Below, one piece after another: positions 27,501-42,748 of a stretch of 64,000 nucleotides of DNA; positions within the stretch are counted from its first letter, which is position 1, and every line of letters begins with the position of its first letter. Made by a program: the position numbers and the translations under genes. Where the stretch lies: the NCBI GenBank assembly GCA_015499995.1, contig JADNRV010000031.1, forward strand, positions 310,001 through 374,000, written 5' to 3'. Under the pieces are notes generated by a model that ran no database searches, had not been told where the DNA came from, and worked only from the letters and a program-made list of their open reading frames with translations. The stretch is from Flammula alnicola (lineage: Eukaryota > Basidiomycota > Agaricomycetes > Agaricales > Strophariaceae).

Positions 27501-30268
27501 TCAGGGGCGCAATGACATAGCCGGTGCTTGAGCAGACTTGACCAAGCGTGTGAAGGGCGGCATCACGCTTAATCAACGATGCATCCGAAAGCCTCTGAAT
27601 GATGACTTGCATTAGTTCAGGGACATGGGGCATAGCTTCTTCTCCTCCAACGCAGGTCAATTCGCCGAGACACATAAGAACGTTAGCTGCAACGGTTGGA
27701 TTGTATCGTTCGCCTTTGGCAGAAGTACCCGAAGCATAGGCAATGCGTAAGGCTTTATCAGACGCTGCGTGGCGCTGACTAGGAGAGTCAGGAGGCGAGT
27801 GCATTCTTCCCGATTTCGCCTAGACCATTATCAGGAAACAATCATTGGAGTGAAAAAGAAACATACATCACTGTTGAGTACTCCAGCTCTGTAAGTAGTT
27901 GGATTAAAGCCTTGCGCAAGGAAGGCATAACGTAGGCCGGATTGTGTTTCGCAAGCCGACCTATCAACCCCACAGCCGTGACACGGTTCTCAAACACTTC
28001 GTCGTTCAGGGCAATAAAGAGTGACCTAATGTTCTCTGCTTGTGCCAGATGTTTGTCGAAGCGTTCATGAAGGGACGCCAAAACCGTTTGCCGTATGCTG
28101 GCATCTGATGAACATAGTTGGTCAGCAAACCATTTGCTTGTAGTGAAAAATCATTCATTACCCGGATCGGCAATGCCGACTGTCAACAATTTATCTAGAA
28201 CGTCGCTAATGACCTCTATCGCATGGCTACTGGCTTGATAGCATATTGGATCCTTGACGAAAAGTCGGCAACATGTCAACGCAGAAGCTCGTCGGACTTC
28301 CGGATTGTCATCCTCTAGATAAGGAAGAGCGCAACTGCGGACAAACTCGTTCAGGACGTGGCCTGACAGGGAAATGGTCAGCATACATAAGGTATCGTAC
28401 AGAGATTGACATACCGCTGAAATCGAAAGAACCTAACGTGGTCAGCGCTAATGTAATAACCTCCGGGCTTTTGTCGACCCCGTTAATCTAAGAGGGAAAT
28501 AAGTTATTGATAGGGCAGCTTTATTGGTTTTTACCTGGGTCGGATTTAAATCTCTATTTATAACCGTCATCTCACTTCTTCCGAGCGAGGGTGGGGCTCC
28601 CAGAGGTTTGTAGGGTTGCCCACTCAGAATGACGGACAACAGATCCAATAACCGATCTAAAAGTCATACCTTAAAGATTGTTTTATCAAGACAGGTAATC
28701 ATGATTCACCTTGTATAGTTTTCAGAAGAGGAGGAATGCACTTCGCAATGGCAACGAGAGCTTGAACAAGGGGTTCACTCAAACCACAGGCCAGCATAAG
28801 ATCGAGTTGGTCGTGTAATAGTTTTGTAAGATTAGGGCCAACGGCAGATGCTAGCATGCCAACGCATTGAAAAATGGGTTCTTCGGAAGGTGCATTTTTA
28901 CGCCTGGACACCGCATTGAGAGGGGGAAAGCATTATAAAGGTTGGGTACTTACCCTCTTCCCTGCAGTCCTAACTTGATTTGCATCATAATGGAATCGAG
29001 GAATGGCTTCATGTCGCTTCCAACGGCAGTGGCGGTGTGCCCGATTGCAATAAAAGCTGCAAAATAGAGTAAGACAAGGCCTGGTTGCAAATGAACTTAG
29101 TCATACCGAATGAGCGTTCGTTTGGCTTTTCGAGCTGTGTTAAGAGATGTGCCATTGCTTTATGGAGGAAATGTTCAGTGAAAGTCTGTGTATCATAAGC
29201 CGCCAGTGACGGGATCATCGTGATAACCATTTTTCGAACAAGGAGGTCGCGATGCGATTTGAATTTAAGAATCTGGTCTGCAGTATCGAGAAAGTTCTCC
29301 TTCATGAACTAGAAACGAATTCTCGTTAGGATAATGGCTAATTGAGGGTGCCAAATGGACCTACCATGCCAGCATGGAGCAGCAACTCGCGATAAGTCAG
29401 TAAGGAACCATGGATAACCTCAGGCTGCGTTTGCTTCAAGCCCATTTGCGCGTCTTGCAGAATCTTGGACAAATAGGGAGTGCGCGCCTGGCGTTCTCGT
29501 TGAGTGACAATTTCTAGGCAAGCTGCAAGCAGTTCTGCGGCTCCTTCCCTGACAATAACGCGTTGATCTCGAAGAGGGACAAGGATATTGTCGAAGACGA
29601 TTCCGATGTGTGAATGAAAATATGTTGGGCTGTTTCTCGCGAGTTCCTTTAGAATTAAGACGCCAGCATATCGAGGTGACTCTTGCTTGTCCGGTTGCAT
29701 CAACTCAACTGCGGCTGGCACCTCAAAGTCCATAAAGCGCTCCCCGAATGCCGATCCACCGATCTCCGCAATTTGACCCAAGGTCTTTGAGGCTGCAAGC
29801 ATAAGGTTCATATCGTGATTGGGGAGGAGGTGTTTGACATAGTTGTAGAAGCGGAAGAGATTCCTTTTGGATTCTATGGTTTCTTCTTGATCAATGTCAA
29901 TAAGTTTCTCTGTCGAACAGTCATCATAAGTACGCCTGCACTCAGGGCTAGGTTGAGTAGCATACGCGCCTATTGCAAGTAGACCACCAAATGCGTCAAC
30001 AACATTCTGACTGTGCGTGAGTTCAAATAGCCTTCGGTTAATGTTGTCGTCCCAGAGCTTCGAAGCAGCATCGGAAGACATCTCCGCGATAGACATCGAT
30101 ACCTAAAGCAATCCATTGAGTTCGAACAAGCGCTGATAATGCAAAAGTACGCACGAATCGCCGCAACTCCTCTGCTGATTGTAATCTGGTTTCTGCATTT
30201 CTATTCTTCAGACCGCTGAATATTTGGTTCAGACGTTCAGTCTGCGTCGATTGCGCAGCCGAAGCCAT
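21543..30268 (-). CDS. TOR: TOR serine/threonine kinase (PI3K-related)
   Basis: An 8.7-kb gene of some two dozen exons, complete from ATG (30268) to stop (21543). Domain order is that of TOR: N-terminal HEAT/armadillo repeats (about 30.2-26.2 kb), a FAT region of TPR-like helices (about 26.1-23.9 kb), the FRB helix bundle ([20 protein letters not shown] at about 23.63 kb), the kinase domain (about 23.1-21.85 kb) and a FATC tail. The catalytic loop [12 protein letters not shown] and [10 protein letters not shown] are intact, and the FATC ends CFSGWCAFW. The FRB keeps the Ser (EEASRLFF) and Trp (DKAWDIYY) positions that contact FKBP12-rapamycin. As the core of TORC1 and/or TORC2 it couples nutrients to translation, growth and autophagy. 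The N-terminal exon ([20 protein letters not shown]) joins the HEAT region through a normal intron. No frame break was seen, though I did not verify every internal splice site. Confidence 0.95.
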
Positions 30269-31004
30269 GGTCCGCAGAGAGGATGTTGGAACGCGCAACG
30301 GAGCAATGGTGACGGTGCCAAAACAGGCTTTCCAAGCAGTTATTTGGCGTTGTTTTATCTTGTTGGTAACAGGGATACGACGGGCCCGACGGCAAACATT
30401 ATGCTGTGTACTCCCTTTGGACCTTGGACAGAGCTTCAACTTGTTATAATTGTTACAATATGACATCTGCCTACGCTTACAAGAGACTAAGGCAAATCTA
30501 AAAAGACTACCTCGACAGACCAGTATTAGGTGAATGGAAGAGAGACTGGGGTATGCAAGGGCGAAAACCGTTAGGTGCATAGTGAAATAAGTGAAAAAAA
30601 AGCTAACGCTTCCGTTGTCGAACTCGATATCTACGACGCTTTTTCAAGACAGAAACACGGACCCAGTCAGGCTGGGCATTGCGTGTCATGTCAATCAAGA
30701 ATGTGTACAATTTGCCACTACTCAGCGTCTTCCTAGCATCAACTCCGTCCACTCGTTGCTAGATTGACCATATGTTCTGTCTGAATAGAAATTAAATCCG
30801 CAAGAAAACCCATCCACGACTCCAAGGATGAACTGATAAGGACTTCAAAGGATCTAATCGTTAACGGGATTTCGCTTCCATATATTAAGCAACCTCGACG
30901 GAGGTGGAATATAAATCTAATAGAAAGATGAGTGATGGTATATATTAAAATAAACAAAACACGACGACTACGAATCAAATAAAGGGAAAGGGACAGGTCG
31001 CACG
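30269..31004. other. Spacer between heme lyase 3' end and TOR start
   Basis: Contains the heme-lyase 3' region and the TOR promoter and leader, both on the minus strand. Short frames overlap TOR's first exon antisense. No further gene is supported. Confidence 0.4.
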
Positions 31005-31936
31005 TCAGGAGGACCTTGATCCAGGAGGTCGGTTGTTATCACGGAGACTCGCCCACACCTCTTCAGTCGCGACCGCAATACGATCCTTGACACTTCCGAA
31101 ACTATCAAGCGCTGGTCGAACATCCAGGGAGAAGACAGGCGACCCATCAGGTTCGGGTGGCGCTGAATAGTAGTCAATGATATATCGAACTTCTTCGCCA
31201 GTTTTTGAGCGACGGACGATCCAGTCATGACGGTCGAATGGCGGTTCCGTACTGTATACAGAATTGAACTTTTAGTCACATGCTTGCTTCACAGGTGAAA
31301 ATATTCACTTGAAACGAGAGGGTAGAAGCCATCCAGCAAACATCCAGAAGCGCGCCTTCGGGGAGATCTCGCCTGGACGGCCTTTAAAACGCGTAAGTGC
31401 TAGATCATTTTCGCTGGAAAAAGGGACAATCAGCACACAAGAGGACTCGAACAAAATATAAGCTCCTACGTGTTACGTCTTCTTTCCCATTTCAAAACTT
31501 CCTCCCAAGCTTCTTCATTTAGAAAGTTGTGTATCTCGACCATGGTTTCGATGTGCTCCTCCGGCGTTTCCCAGCCTTTCCGTACCAGGGCGTTATAGAA
31601 CTGTTGGGGTGACGGATACTCCCATTTTGCGGCTTGGTCACGGGGGATGGAGGATTCTGTTCGCAGTGTAGGCAGTTGAATAGTTTGATCCCTCGCAGGA
31701 GCCTGTGTCAGAGAAGGCATTTGGTTCAGAGGATTGATAGCATCGTGGTCTATGGGGCATTGGGCGGGTTTTGGAGACGGGTCATGTTCGATAGGACATT
31801 GGCCTGCATTTGAAGACGAAGAAGGGTGAACGGGAGGTGGAGACGGTGCTGCTGGTTGTTCATGAGGAACAGGACATCCTGAGCTAGGTATTTTTGGCGA
31901 CTGAGTAGGTTCTATCCGTGAGCTTGTCTGACCCAT
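31005..31936 (-). CDS. CYC3: Holocytochrome c synthase (cytochrome c heme lyase)
   Basis: Three exons: 31936-31470, 31413-31309, 31251-31005; 272 aa. The N-terminal half carries three Cys-Pro heme-binding motifs (GCPVPH, QCPIEHD, QCPIDHD), typical of mitochondrial heme lyases. The C-terminal half has the family core: SIPRDQAAKWEYPSPQQFYN, a histidine in VEIHNFLNEEAW, ENDLALTRFKGRPGEISPKA, and FNTEPPFDRHDWIVRR with EEVRYIIDYYSAP. It attaches heme to apocytochrome c in the mitochondrial intermembrane space. The ATG at 31936 is chosen because it gives the MGQTSS start; the upstream extension is not ATG-initiated. The second intron acceptor (TACAG) was chosen because it restores FNTEPPFDRHDW. Confidence 0.92.
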
Positions 31937-32412
31937 GGTCGAATAAGATAAAAAGGCAAAGAGAAGATAGTCGCGACTTCGCAAGTCGACCAGTGTCCTT
32001 GGAGGGATTCGGAATCCAAAAAAATGTCGAGCGCGTCGGATGGATGCCTCCTAGTCACGTGTAAAAAGGGCATTTCTCGCAAAACTTTAACTTGATTGGA
32101 CCCGTACAATATTTTCCCGTCTTGTCTCTACTCGGATTAACTTAGCGGAAAATATTGGTGAAACGGGTTCCATAAGTCCAATACTTGCCAACATTGAGGC
32201 CTGAGGTCCCACTCTTCCAGATATCCAGTGGTATACCGGGAAGAGCTTGCAAGAACCCGCTGATGATCTGAAAAGGACCTCTGGAGGCGGCAAGATACCG
32301 CTCGTAAAGATATATTTGGGGCCATTTCAAAACTTGATACAGATGTCCAATAACCGAAATTGACTTCATACAATTCTTTCTTTCAAGCAACGATCCCAAC
32401 ATATCCAGATCG
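31937..32412. other. Spacer between dihydroxyacetone kinase and heme lyase
   Basis: 476 bases between two minus-strand genes. Two overlapping minus-strand frames stay open through 32402-32137 (86 and 78 codons), but they have no recognised domain and most likely lie in the kinase 3' untranslated region. The right edge before 31936 is the heme-lyase promoter. Confidence 0.4.
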
Positions 32413-34884
32413 TCAGGCGGCCACGAGGTGCTCCAGAATGGTTTTGATCCCCCATGCTCCAGGATCCGCGACTTGCTCCTTCTTCAATCTATCGCCTTCC
32501 ACATATGCGCTCCTTCCTGCCTTGGCAGTCAGGTTTTTGGTAGCCTCAGCCGCTTTAGCAGATGCTGTGGCGGCTTCCCTATAATTGTTCTTTGTGTCGT
32601 TGAAGGTCTCAATAAACGCAGCCAGCGGGTCAACAAGGGTACGCGAAGGCGGTCGTGCACGCGTGTATGTGTACAAGTTGGCGAGAGCCGCAGTCAAAGC
32701 CTTGCCCCAGAGCTCTCCTGTCACTTCTCCGCCTTTGGGCGCATTCGCTTGCAGGCCTTGAGCAAGACCCGAGAAAAATATGCTAGATGGATAAATGGCG
32801 TTGAGATGTCAGACATGTTCATAGATGAAAGTTGCAGCCGTACGAGTACAAAGCACCGCTCGTTCCACCCATAACCTCTTCTGCGACTTGTGAGATACTG
32901 ATGATGGAGCGAACAAGATCATCTCCAGATATTTCTCCAGCATCGATCTTAGCAAGGACACCTAACAGGTAGAAAAGAAATATCCAGGTTCTTTAGGGAA
33001 CAATTAATTTTAGAAAACATGCAAAAGTACCTTCGGATCCAGCCTGATGGCAGATTTATCAAAGCGTCAATTAGCAAGAAGATCGATTGAGTCGTGTAGC
33101 GCTTACCTTCAAAGTCAGACCACAATCTCCGTCACCAGCGATAGAATCCATTCTTGTGATCTCTGGTTCGGCTTTGATCAAAGCATTAGCAGCACGTTTA
33201 ATACTCTCAACGAATGTCTTCGGGTCCGGTACGGTGATACGCCCGACATTACTCTGGCTGCTTTCTGTCTGCATGGAAGGAGCGCTCTGCTTTGACTCTG
33301 GCAAAGGGGCAGCACCCGAAGCCCACTTCCATCCTGGGACCTCAGGTTTGTCATCCAAAAGAGACAAGATGAGGTCAGCGCGAGGGGCGTCCTTTTCACC
33401 CTCTGCAGGCAACAACAGCAAGGTGAAGAAAAACCAGGCATATTAAGACTGGTCTGTAACATGCGCAATTTCGCCATCATGTTAATCATAGATGTTCTTC
33501 ATGATACGTACCATGAAAGTTCCAGATAGAATCCGACTTGTAGTGAAATCACGGGCGTCCAATTCCCTTCGTACCTCGGCGACTATTCCGCTCAGTTCAA
33601 GTTCGCTCAGTCCTCCAAGGTTGTTCACCAGAAGGACGACATTGTCTTTCGATTTGAAAGGAACAAAGGATCGATCAGGATCTAATGTCGACGTCAAGAA
33701 GTCCAATAGTTGTGAGACAAGCTCTGACAACTTTGGGATAGGCGACAACCGGCTGTGTCCACTTTCATTATGAATGCCCAAGCCTATTTCGATTTCAGAA
33801 GGCGAAAGGTCCGAGGTCATTGGCGCAGTGCCTGGGACCTAAAAAAGTGCAGGGCTAGAAACATAATTTATAAAGTTTCGCTGAGAAGGTGGGCGTACAT
33901 GAGTGTGTCCAAGGCTAACACCGATAGTTGCTATCCGGCTAGCAACCCATGTCGCCATGGAGTATACCTCATCAAGGCTGCCACCTCGATGAGCTAATGC
34001 TCCTGCAATCTTATAGACCAAGACGGTGCCTGCCAGACCCCTACAAATTGAAAATCATCAGAAAACGATTATCTCGAAGGTGGCTAAATCCTACCGTCTG
34101 CCAACGATCTTCCCTTGCTCTCTGCCAACAGCGACATCGTCGCCGACGATGACAAATTTGAGGCGCTGGGCCTTTCCCGGATGTTGAGCAGCATATTGTT
34201 CTTTCGCGAGTCCAAAGTTGAGCACGTCGCCTGTATAGTTTCTAACGACCATGTGAGTTTGATCGCCGGATTCCAAACTGACGTCAGAGATCGACGACAT
34301 ACTTGACGATGATGACAGTGCTGCGAGGCTGAAGTCAATATGAAAGGCTTACAAAGGCCATAGAAAAGGAACTCGCCCTTTATCGTTGTCCACGAGGTCA
34401 ATTCCCCGTCTGACCTGGCTAGCATTGGGAGAAGCGAAAATATTGCCGCAAACAGCACCTATAATAATAATCCATTGCATACAAAGAAGACCGCCAAAGT
34501 AAATTCAGTACGCACCCTTGAGAATGCCTTGTCCTTAATTCATGGATGAGTGGAAACCGCAGAAGCTGGTGTAGGACACGAACCTACGAATCCAGCATGA
34601 GCGGGCTCATGCCCTGAGCCACCTCCGCACATGAGCGCGACCTTTGAGCGATCGTTAGACTTGACATAGACAACTAAAAAAAGAACAATGAGTTCGAATC
34701 GTATTTCTGGTTTCTCCAAGGTACTTTTATTCTGGGAATCAAGAGCGAGCTGGGGATTTAACGCGCATAGACCCTTGAGTGATTCAAGGACGAGAGAAGA
34801 CGGGGAATTGAGGAGATGTTTGCCTGAATTCTGATGTTAAAAAGGAAATGGAAGGTATTACAGAGACGCACTCTGGATGGACAT
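32413..34884 (-). CDS. DAK1: Dihydroxyacetone (glycerone) kinase, DhaK-DhaL fusion
   Basis: A multi-exon gene, start 34884. The DhaK part shows VALMCGGGSGHEPAHAGFVG, GAVCGNIFASPNASQV, NYTGDVLNFGLAKEQ and GVSLGHTHV; the last includes the His that binds substrate covalently. A linker leads to the DhaL part with the nucleotide-binding DSIAGDGDCGLTLK and the C-terminal DPGAWGIKTILEHLVAA. It phosphorylates dihydroxyacetone to DHAP with ATP in the cytosol, for glycerol use and detoxification. The first coding exon is only 13 nt (ATG TCC ATC CAG A). One intron, 34376-34321, needs a GC-AG pair to keep the conserved frame. The gene is head-to-head with the UBP12-like gene, 302 bases between start codons. 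A sequence near 34,560-34,635 that mimics a tRNA arm is part of this coding region. Confidence 0.9.
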
Positions 34885-35186
34885 GACGCTTGGGAAGAAA
34901 GGGGAAAGAACGGAGGAAGGAACACTCAAAAGACATTTCTGGTAGTTATATGTTTCTAGCATCGATCGTGTGGCCAGCCCGTTCGGCGAGTCGGAGCCTT
35001 TAGTGAGGGGTCACGGAGCGTGACTTTCTGTGACCACCACGACGCCCACGCGTCAAGAGTGTGCCCTACGAATTAAATAGGGAAGCTTTCTTTTGTTTTT
35101 ATTTTCTTCGTTTTGTGACCTTTACAATTGCCGTTATAAAGAGTGGCCCATCGTTCTTTAATTCATTCTCTCGTCCTGTATCGCTC
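34885..35186. promoter_or_regulatory. Bidirectional promoter, DAK1/UBP12
   Basis: The 302 bases between the two divergent start codons must carry both promoters and leaders. Visible elements are a TATAAA at 35135-35140 facing UBP12, about 50 bases before its ATG, followed by a C/T-rich leader, and an ACGCGT core near 35048. No expression evidence is available; this is inferred from orientation. Confidence 0.55.
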
Positions 35187-39557
<4,371 letters not shown>

Positions 39558-39847
39558 ATATACACCAGATGCACGGTGATGGTCATTATGCACCTTCTGT
39601 ATTTTACCCATGCTCTGACCGCTGTCGTTACATGCGTTGCTAGTACTTTAGTCATTAGTTATTGTATCCATATCTGTAATAATTCTCCTCGGTTTGTTCT
39701 GTCGCATATTCCATCCACCGCAATATTCAGTCTTGTCGTTTTGGTTTACGTATATTTAGTCTGATCGCTATGTCGACGTCACGCGAATGACTTGATCTGC
39801 CCGCAACTTGCACGGAGTGCACAACTGAATGACCGTGACATGAAGAC

Positions 39848-42240
39848 ATGAATCGAATCCGTCCAAGCCTCTTATACCTTACCATCTATAATCCGACTCT
39901 TCGACCGAGTGGACCAATCGAAGACGACAACGAAGATGCTGAAGAGCAAGCTCACATCCTTTTCTATACCTCCAAGGAAAGAGCGGTCTCGAGAGATCGT
40001 ATGCTCAGGCAAATTGGGTTGGCCAAGGCACTCATCAACTTCGCAGAGTAGATATCCCACCTACCCTTCGTGTTCTCGGCTCATCTATAGCATAAACGAT
40101 ACAGGTTATTTGACTCGGAAAGTTCCTGCGACAATGTGCATTCACAATCGAGGCGGATGGTCATGGTTTCCCCGGAGCCTGGTTTCTGGATACATGCAGT
40201 CAGTCCCACCACTATCTCATTGCATGGGTTCACTCTGACATGGAGTCCAGGGCGTCGAGGTTGCAAAAGTGCCGAGAGTCGCAGATTTGAAGAACAAGCC
40301 AAAGCCAAAAGGGAAGGCCGTCGATAAAGGGGAGAAGGGTCCATTACCTGTATATGACTACGAGGATGGGTCAGTGCATGATGGTGCTCTTCGGGCACAT
40401 ATTCTCAAAGGATATGAACGATTCAAAGTTTGTCTTGATTTTAAACCCACTCCGTTGATACCGATTCTGATCCCCCGTCCGCATTCTTCTCTACTTTAGC
40501 TGGCCCATGGATCTTTTACGTCAATTCTCTCAATTCTGGGGCAGCAGGCTCTTGAACTACAGTTAGAAAGATTTTGGACCGTATGGGCCTGGTCCTGGGA
40601 CTTGGAAGAACGTAGCGAGTTCGGAGAGGATTTTGGTGAGATGAATCTGAACCCACAATCAATAGCAATGTCTAAGCATCTCCAGGACCACTCCTTCATC
40701 CCTGTTTCTCTTCTTTGATACCCATTGTCGATGAATTCTCCTCCAGCCTGTCGCCCGACACCACGCCAGTTGTCCTGACACGGCTTCATATTATACCATC
40801 AGAACGGTACATCGAAGGTCGCTATCCTGCAGCGCTAGCCGCCCATCTTTCCTCCATGATCCCACCACGAATAAGCGCATCGCGCAGCTCAGATACCCTA
40901 AATACTCTCGCGTCATCGGTGGACACGATCAGGGGAAAACGCCCACCAGAAGCCAGTTCGAAAGGTTCTTCCAACGCTGACGGAGGCGTCAACTTCCTTG
41001 GGATGCCGGCCATAAACATGAATATGGATATGCGGAAATGGAATTGGCCAGGATATCTGACATTTGGGAAGGGAAACTCTTCGAAGAGTTCACCCGATCA
41101 ATCATCCACCAGCACATCTGAGGAGAAGAAGGAGGAGCCTTTGCCGGCTCCTGATACCATCCCTAGGGAGCCAAGCCAAGTGGAGGTGGAGGTTAACACA
41201 GAGGCTCTCGAGGATGCCATTGCTTCCGATTCCTTGTCAATAGCGTCGAAAGATAGAAACGGTTTGACCGATAGCGAAGGTGCGACGGATGCATCTCCAC
41301 CTCCCGATGCTCGCGAAACGGATACTGCTTCAAACGGTGACGGTCCTATTGCCCGTGATTTCGCCTTGGAATCTCCGAAGGCCATGACGTCTTCGCGTTC
41401 AGAAATATTTTCTAATCATACAGAAGATACACCTCCGCCGTCACCGCCTCCTTTCCCTGAGTTCGCCATGACGAAACTGCATCTCGCGCCTTATCAAGAT
41501 CCAACCGTTACCAGAAGAGTAACAATTAGTTATTTAATCGTAGTGCATCCATTTTTCTTCCTTGAACCCTCTTTTGATGTCTATGTTGATCATTTAGAGA
41601 GCGAACTCATGTTGGCTCTGATAAACACGAAAGATGAGATGGACGAAAGCCAGGAGAGTGAAGTAGCCGATCTGCAGATTGCTGCAGAAGGAGCCATGAA
41701 GCTGTTTGACGACCTGGAATCGACGATATACGATGCTGGTTTGAAAAGGCATGTCGAATCGATCAACTACTTGTCCAGATATTAAATCATCGAATTTTCA
41801 TAGCGTATCGGACTCTCTTCCGTCAGCTACCAAGATTCTCCAGCCTCAAGACCGATACCTGATCTCGACTGGGCAATACACACATGGCAGTCCTGGATTT
41901 ACCTCGACATCGAGCCACCTCTTCAACGCTAAAGCTATTCTAGACAAGTTTGTATCATCTCAATTTTCAATCGTGATTCAGGCTGCTAAACTATGATCTT
42001 CACCTTCTTGTAGAGATCCTGAAATCGTAGAAGTCTTCTCGCGGGCCAGAATCCTCAGCACTGGCATATTGCGAAACGCGGCCTCGGAGGGTTGACGATT
42101 GATACTGAGAAACGGGGTCTGAGGAAGCGGTGTTCATGGAGGTGTTCAGGAAAGAGACAAGTTTGACCGATGTCGATAATGTGCTGGTTGGGGTAGTGAA
42201 GAAGTCTGGGTTGGTGGACGGCACACCGGGATCCAGATGA
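39848..42240 (+). CDS. CCZ1: Vacuolar fusion protein CCZ1
   Basis: Exons 39848-40047, 40105-40198, 40251-40427, 40500-40635, a long exon from 40686 and at least two more. The first longin domain is typical: LLYLTIYNPTLRPSG, HILFYTSKERAVSRDRMLRQ, GLAKALINFAELFD, SRRMVMVSPEPGFWIHA. A long acidic, Ser-rich insert follows (about 40,850-41,450). Later pieces include KILQPQDRYLISTGQYTHGS and SLTDVDNVLVGVVKKSG near the end. CCZ1 with MON1 is the GEF for Rab7/Ypt7 in endosome- and autophagosome-vacuole fusion. The intron near 41,520-41,600 can be spliced in more than one way. The C-terminus (42,013-42,115) needs two frame changes to join conserved-looking pieces, so the protein may be truncated or the sequence may contain small errors. 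Confidence 0.82.
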
Positions 42241-42748
42241 TACCTTGACGCAATGTACCGTACTTATGATGGCCCCACTCCCTCCCCACTCCAGTGTTCG
42301 GGTTCGGGTGGAGCTCTTGCCTCTATGTATGTAGATGATAGATCTGCGGCTTTTATGTTGTTGTCTTATTTTATTTATCTGAAGCCTCTAGGCTATGGTC
42401 AGGAATGGGCGGCCATCGACTATTTTTTCGCGACGCCAGACTTTATTATTTTGCTTATAAGTTATCGGTAATGGCAATGGTAGTAATTTTGGCTGACTAC
42501 GTTACAAAAGCATTTGCCAACTCCAAGCCGGGTCGTTGCGGGCATCCCTTTTTTGGGAGACAAGGCACTATCTGCTTACCAATCCTGACTGAGGCTGTAG
42601 CGCTAACTGGCTGACTCCTTGTTATTCCACCACCACCAAGGACCACAACATCAAGAGCAGCGGACTCAAGTTCAAGAATCAAACCCTCACAAACCTTCAT
42701 ATAGGACGACACTTCAAGGATAGGAGAAATTTTCGTACTTTCAAGTTG
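42241..42748. other. Intergenic region before the CCCH gene
   Basis: 508 bases between two + strand genes. It contains the CCZ1 3' region and the promoter of the CCCH gene. No gene is supported in it. Confidence 0.4.

Noticed and set aside
34556..34640. tRNA-like sequence on the minus strand (GTAGG-TTCGTGT-CCTAC arm and a GCTC...GAGC D-like stem)
   Set aside because: The acceptor ends do not pair and no anticodon stem forms. The same bases encode VALMCGGGSGHEPAHAGFV of dihydroxyacetone kinase plus its splice donor.
35061..35186. N-terminal extension of UBP12 upstream of ATG 35187
   Set aside because: It would begin at a non-ATG codon and would cover the TATAAA element and leader; the ATG at 35187 gives a normal start.
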